NCBI GenBank assembly: GCA_002329645.1
Contig: DCTS01000031.1
Span: 155-8,244 of the forward strand
Origin: Lachnoclostridium sp. UBA1434
GTDB lineage: Bacteria; Bacillota; Clostridia; Lachnospirales; Lachnospiraceae
Reading direction: 5' to 3'
DNA length: 8,090 nucleotides
Position numbers and translations under genes: made by a program. Position 1 is the stretch's first letter. The number at the start of each line of letters is the position of its first letter. The notes beneath the pieces were generated by a model. That model saw only the letters and a list, made by a program, of their open reading frames with translations. It was not told the DNA's origin and did no database searches. Positions 5,208 to 8,090 of this stretch are shown piece by piece.

Positions 5208-5917
5208 AGTACAAAAATATAACGCATGCCAGGTTCATAGAACGAAAGAATCGCTTTATAGCGTATGTCGAGCTTAATGATAAGGTAGAAACAGTGCACG
5301 TAAAGAACACAGGACGCTGTAAGGAACTGCTTTTGCCTGACAGCGATATCATACTTGTGAAAACAGATAATCCGGCAAGGAAAACACTGTACGATCTGGT
5401 GGCTGTATACAAGAAGGGGCTTGGCTGGGTCAACATTGACAGTCAGGCACCAAATCAGGCAATGAGGGAATGGCTTCAAGGTTCACCGGCTTTGTTTGAA
5501 AATATCACACTGCTCAAACCGGAATATGCTTATGATAAGTCCCGAGTTGATTTTTATCTGAAGTGCGGCACCCGAAGGATTCTGATTGAGGTCAAAGGCT
5601 GCACGCTGGAGATAGACGGTATCGGATATTTTCCTGACGCTCCCACAGAACGCGGGGTAAAGCATTTGCATGAGCTTATCAAGGCAGTTCAGAATGGATA
5701 TGAGTGCTATATCGCATTCGTGATTGCCATGCCAGGGGTTCGGAAAGTACTGCCCAATGTGATAACACACCCGGAGTTTGGTACGGCTTTGGCAGCGGCA
5801 ATGGCAGCAGGTGTGAAGGTACTTTGCCTTCCATGCAAGGTTTTGCCGGATGAACTTAGTATCATAGACGTGATCGGGAACAGCACTGATACCGGGAAAA
5901 ATAAGTCAATACTTTAG
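5204..5917 (+). CDS. sfsA: SfsA family protein (sugar fermentation stimulation protein homolog)
   Basis: SfsA proteins are widespread; the E. coli member was found as a stimulator of maltose metabolism and binds DNA, but the biochemical role is unsettled. The product from 5204 is 237 residues, the normal family size. The N-terminal OB-like domain carries the diagnostic FIERKNRFIAYVEL and VHVKNTGRCKELLLPDS. The C-terminal domain has a PD-(D/E)xK nuclease-like core: Asp116 (SRVDF), Glu129 and Lys131 (LIEVKGCTL), followed by FPDAPTERGVKHLHEL. The frame is open back to an ATG at 5129, but that adds 25 residues not typical of the family and has no good ribosome binding site, so MKYKNITHARFIERKNRF is taken as the N-terminus. 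The direct Shine-Dalgarno is weak (GTGAAA); coupling to the leader ORF at 5175 may compensate. No clear promoter was identified between the hydrolase and this gene. Confidence 0.93.
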   Translation: MKYKNITHARFIERKNRFIAYVELNDKVETVHVKNTGRCKELLLPDSDIILVKTDNPARKTLYDLVAVYKKGLGWVNIDSQAPNQAMREWLQGSPALFENITLLKPEYAYDKSRVDFYLKCGTRRILIEVKGCTLEIDGIGYFPDAPTERGVKHLHELIKAVQNGYECYIAFVIAMPGVRKVLPNVITHPEFGTALAAAMAAGVKVLCLPCKVLPDELSIIDVIGNSTDTGKNKSIL

Positions 5918-5925
5918 CTTCAAAC

Positions 5926-6278
5926 AAGATTACACATCGAAGTATTCCTGTTATCGAAGATTATAATGACATAACCGGTCATTTCTATATACATTTAGTT
6001 GATAATGGCAAGGAAAGCTTCAGGCAATTATTTGAATATATGGAAGAATTCCTGGTTTATTTTAAGCAGCATTACACCGGTGCGGAGCAATACTTATTAT
6101 CAAGCGGTGTTTCAAAGGAAACTATATATATTATCAGAAAAAAATTTATATACAAGCATTTCATATAATATATAAGGAAGTTTACCTGGCAAAAGAAGCA
6201 ATTGATTATGACTTGTTGCAAAGAATTATTGCCTATAACGTAGAGGATAAAAAGGATGCGGCCAGATTTTGGAGATAA
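5926..6278 (+). pseudogene. Frameshifted remnant of an unrecognised protein gene
   Basis: I do not recognise the family. Between sfsA and the DUF1801 gene there is a protein-like frame without any start: from about 5926 it reads KITHRSIPVIEDYNDITGHF, then YIHLVDNGKESFRQLFEYME and EFLVYFKQHYTGAEQYLLSS, ending at TAA 6166-6168. From 6159 a second frame continues smoothly: FHIIYKEVYLAKEAIDYDLL, QRIIAYNVEDKKDAARFWR, stop TAA 6276-6278. Restoring one base near 6156-6158 (for example AAG-GCA-TTT) joins them into one product of about 117 residues. The composition (many aromatic and charged residues, helical) is that of a real soluble protein, not a chance frame. There is no ATG, GTG or TTG with a ribosome binding site at its beginning, and the frame is closed by a TAA just inside the end of sfsA, so the 5' end is also lost. 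The remnant's final stop overlaps the ribosome binding site of the next gene, suggesting the two were once cotranscribed. Confidence 0.6.
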
Positions 6279-6290
6279 GGAGTGAGTGAT

Positions 6291-6719
6291 ATGGCAGAAT
6301 TAAAGACTAAGCAGCATGATGGAGATGTTTTCGAATTTATTTCTTCCTTTGCCGATACAGAGCAGAAGCGTGAGGATAGTTTAGAGCTTGTGAAGCTGAT
6401 GCAGAAGGTCACAGGTTATCCGCCCAAGATGTGGGGCCCTTCGATGATTGGATTCGGCAGCTATCATTATAAATCCGAGAGAAGCAAGCAGGAAGGAGAT
6501 TGGCCGTTAGTGGCATTTTCACCGCGCAAGGCAGCAATATCATTGTATGTATTTACGGGTATCCCGGAGCATGAGTATTTGCTGAAGGATTTAGGAAAGT
6601 TTACAATGGGAAAGGCCTGCATTTATATTAAGAAGCTGTCTGACATCAACTTAGATGCACTTGAAAGAATTATTAGTGTCACTATTGAATATTTAGAAGA
6701 TAGATACGGGAGAAAATAA
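6291..6719 (+). CDS. DUF1801 domain-containing protein
   Basis: Small soluble protein of the DUF1801 family (PF08818, YdhG-like); the general function is not established, although some relatives are described as iron-chaperone-like. The product is 142 residues, nearly all the domain. Recognisable parts are FADTEQKREDSLELVKLMQKVTG (about residues 20-42), the hallmark MWGPSMIGFGSYHYKSE (about 47-63), GDWPLVAFSPRKAAISLYVF (about 69-88) and a C-terminal LGKFTMGKACIYIKKLSDINLDALERII. The ATG at 6291 is preferred over the GTG at 6282 because AAGGAG (6277-6282) lies eight bases before the ATG and overlaps the GTG. It follows the gene remnant by 12 bases and is followed by an imperfect hairpin and then a likely terminator. 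Confidence 0.88.
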   Translation: MAELKTKQHDGDVFEFISSFADTEQKREDSLELVKLMQKVTGYPPKMWGPSMIGFGSYHYKSERSKQEGDWPLVAFSPRKAAISLYVFTGIPEHEYLLKDLGKFTMGKACIYIKKLSDINLDALERIISVTIEYLEDRYGRK

Positions 6720-6720
6720 T

Positions 6721-6756
6721 AATTTCACACGATACTGCCTCTTCTCGTATGAAATT
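6721..6756 (+). other. Imperfect hairpin just after the DUF1801 gene
   Basis: AATTTCACACGA (6721-6732) and TCGTATGAAATT (6745-6756) pair over 11 of 12 positions around a 12-base loop, starting two bases after the stop codon. No T-run follows, so it is not a standard terminator; it may protect the mRNA 3' end. A CCTCT within its loop region (6738-6742) can alternatively pair with AGAGG at 6762-6766. Confidence 0.55.
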
Positions 6757-6804
6757 GCCTGAGAGGATAAATACAAATATGGAGTAAAGCATGGCGTTTT
6801 TTGC

Positions 6805-6836
6805 AAGACCGTTTATCGTATCTGATAAGCGGTTTT
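6805..6836 (+). terminator. Likely intrinsic terminator downstream of the DUF1801 gene
   Basis: AAGACCGTTTATC (6805-6817) pairs with GATAAGCGGTTTT (6824-6836) around the six-base loop GTATCT; 13 pairs including two G-T wobbles. The T-run is short and forms the end of the stem, followed by CATATATATTTC. It is the best candidate for ending transcription of the sfsA-DUF1801 stretch before the transporter's promoter. The frame that runs across it (6791-7039) has no protein-like character and no proper start. Confidence 0.6.
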
Positions 6837-7050
6837 CATATATATTTCTATTAAGATACCGGATAATATACCGACGCTGCTATTTTCTTGTTGACAGCGT
6901 CCATTCTATGTGTAATTATACAAATAACTCATTATTTATACCAAGTATCGTGACAGGATCAGGACGATTATACAATGGCAGAAACAAGCTAATTCAAGTA
7001 ATTAAGGAATTTTTAAGTATATCTTTAAATACAACATAAGGAGGGAAGAA
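6837..7050 (+). promoter_or_regulatory. Promoter and 5' leader region of the OFA-type transporter
   Basis: TTGACA at 6891-6896 is a perfect -35; 17 bases later is AATTAT (6914-6919), with TATACA (6917-6922) as an alternative at a longer spacing. The -35 is overlapped by the right arm of a 7-bp inverted repeat, GACGCTG (6873-6879) and CAGCGTC (6895-6901), whose centres are 22 bp apart, two helical turns, as expected for an operator. Upstream there are two direct ATACCG copies (6856-6861 and 6868-6873). The leader of about 125 bases has a possible weak stem (TCGT near 6947 with ACGA near 6963) but no riboswitch class I recognise. It ends in AAGGAGG (7038-7044), six bases before the ATG. Confidence 0.5.
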
Positions 7051-8090
7051 ATGAATAAAAATTACAATCGTATCATGCCGGTCATTGCCGCAATTGCAAT
7101 CCAATTATGTCTGGGAACAGCTTACATATGGAGCGTCTTCCAGGCTGGTATTGCTGAAGGACTTTTCTCAGGCAACAATGCAAATGCAGCTCTTTCATTT
7201 TCATTCTTATTGGCCATGCTAAGTGTCGGCGGCACAATCGGAGGTAAGCTGCAGGACAAAGTGGGTTCAAGGATTACAGTAATCATAGGCGGCCTGATTC
7301 TGACCCTGGGATTCTTCTGTGCATCCTTTGTAACATCCTCAGCGCCATGGCTGCTGTGGCTTACATACGGAATAATAGGCGGTTTGGGAATGGGTTTTAT
7401 TTATTCCATCTCAATTGCCTGTGTCCAAAAATGGTATCCCGATAAAAGAGGGCTTATCACCGGTGTTATTGTCTCGGCCCTTGGTTTCGGAGGAGTCGTG
7501 TTTACACCGTTGGTCGAGTGGGCAATAAAGACCTTTGGTAATGGAGTTCCGGGACAGGGTGAATTAATCGCCTTCCGCGTTCTATCATTGGTATTTATTG
7601 TGGTATGTACGGTTGGCGGATGGTTCATCAAGAATCCTGAAGCAGGCTTCATGCCTGAGGGCTGGACGCCTAAGAAAACAGCATCCGGTTCAGTTTCCAT
7701 GAAAACATCACAGGCCTTGAGAACGCCGCAGCTATATTTGCTGACCTTTTCATTAATGCTTGCGTGTATGGGGGGATTGATGATGATTGGCTTTGCAAAG
7801 CCCATAGCTGTTGCCCGAGGCTTAGCGGAGACCGCAACGGTTGGGGTATTTGTAATATCACTCTTCAATTCCTTCGGAAGACTGTTCTGGGGATTTGTAA
7901 CGGACAAGCTGGGCTGTAAGAAGACAATAATTTTACTCCTTGCCTTAACCGCCGTATTATCACTTTGTGTAAATATAGTCTCCGGATATATGATATTTGC
8001 ATTGATTGCCTGCATAGGCTTCGCATACGGAGGTTTCTTAAGCACATTTCCTACCTTTACTGCCGAGCTGTTCGGTGCGCAGTATAATGC
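7051..8090 (+). CDS. OFA-family MFS transporter (oxalate/formate antiporter-like), 3'-truncated
   Basis: Twelve-helix major facilitator superfamily carrier of the oxalate:formate antiporter (OFA) family, expected to exchange or import small carboxylates; the actual substrate may differ from oxalate. The window holds 346 complete codons and the frame is still open at the right edge, so the last two helices or so are missing. The start IMPVIAAIAIQLCLGTAYIWSVFQ (residues 8-31) is a signature of this family. MFS motif A occurs in both halves: GGKLQDKVGSR (64-74) and GFVTDKLGCKK (281-291). A soluble loop with charged residues (NPEAGFMPEGWTPKKTASGSVSMKTS, 195-220) separates the halves. Arg277 in NSFGRLFWG is at about the place of the substrate-binding arginine of OxlT; the matching lysine in helix 11 would be beyond the edge. 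A strong AAGGAGG (7038-7044) fixes the start. Confidence 0.9.
   Translation, partial: MNKNYNRIMPVIAAIAIQLCLGTAYIWSVFQAGIAEGLFSGNNANAALSFSFLLAMLSVGGTIGGKLQDKVGSRITVIIGGLILTLGFFCASFVTSSAPWLLWLTYGIIGGLGMGFIYSISIACVQKWYPDKRGLITGVIVSALGFGGVVFTPLVEWAIKTFGNGVPGQGELIAFRVLSLVFIVVCTVGGWFIKNPEAGFMPEGWTPKKTASGSVSMKTSQALRTPQLYLLTFSLMLACMGGLMMIGFAKPIAVARGLAETATVGVFVISLFNSFGRLFWGFVTDKLGCKKTIILLLALTAVLSLCVNIVSGYMIFALIACIGFAYGGFLSTFPTFTAELFGAQYN

Noticed and set aside
6736..6745. TGCCTCTTCT as an inverted stray copy of the 22-bp repeat
   Set aside because: Only ten bases match AGAAGAGGCA; a match of this length to some part of a 22-bp unit is quite likely by chance in 8 kb searched on both strands.
6720..6790. 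TPP or other riboswitch because of the GCCTGAGAGG string
   Set aside because: Only a fragment resembles a known core; the second conserved half and the expected stems are missing, and it lies after, not before, a gene.
6791..7039. 82-codon plus-strand ORF between DUF1801 and the transporter
   Set aside because: It crosses the terminator hairpin and the promoter, has no ribosome binding site of note and an unprotein-like composition.
7401..8045. Long minus-strand ORF opposite the MFS transporter
   Set aside because: It is the antisense shadow of a clear OFA-family gene, with low-complexity Pro/Thr-rich content and no motifs.

Overview
The window looks like chromosomal DNA of a low-GC Gram-positive anaerobe, most likely class Clostridia (Bacillota). 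The grounds are the A+T-rich sequence, strong AAGGAGG-type ribosome binding sites, a YtrA-type GntR/ABC operon, a YoaP-type acetyltransferase, an OFA-type transporter and a DUF1801 protein. The genus cannot be fixed from this sequence alone. No rRNA, tRNA, CRISPR array, insertion sequence or phage gene was seen.

Layout. (a) 1-1024: 3' part of an SLC13/ArsB-type anion permease, cut by the left edge. (b) 1067-1259: nine tandem 21-22 bp repeats, each with a small dyad and, in eight of nine, a minimal SD-ATG-CCA-stop. (c) 1288-2040: a GNAT acetyltransferase with a C-terminal YoaP-like domain; it lacks a normal start codon at the expected site (ATA behind AAGGAGG). Its last 11 codons, stop included, are repeated twice more in frame after the gene (2008-2106). 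(d) 2160-4043, minus strand: a compact three-gene operon (ABC-2 permease, ABC ATPase, YtrA-type GntR repressor) read from a near-consensus promoter whose -10 lies inside an 11+11 bp inverted repeat, a probable autoregulatory operator. (e) 4107-4312: divergent intergenic region with an unexplained intrinsic-terminator-like hairpin and the promoter of the next gene. (f) 4313-5038: alpha/beta hydrolase, followed by short tandem repeats. (g) 5175-5917: a possible 10-codon leader ORF overlapping the start of sfsA by ATGA, then sfsA. (h) 5926-6278: remnant of an unrecognised protein gene with one frameshift and no start. (i) 6291-6719: DUF1801 protein, then a terminator. (j) 7051-8090: an OFA-family (oxalate/formate antiporter-like) MFS transporter cut by the right edge, with its own promoter region.

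The genes do not form one pathway; apart from the minus-strand operon they look like independent units. The most unusual feature is local tandem duplication: three of the plus-strand genes are followed within about 45 bp by short tandem repeats, and in two cases the repeat reaches or includes the stop codon. The 22-bp array and the duplicated C-terminal tail are the best candidates for something undescribed. The operator-promoter of the ABC operon and the sfsA leader ORF are conventional but well-defined regulatory predictions.
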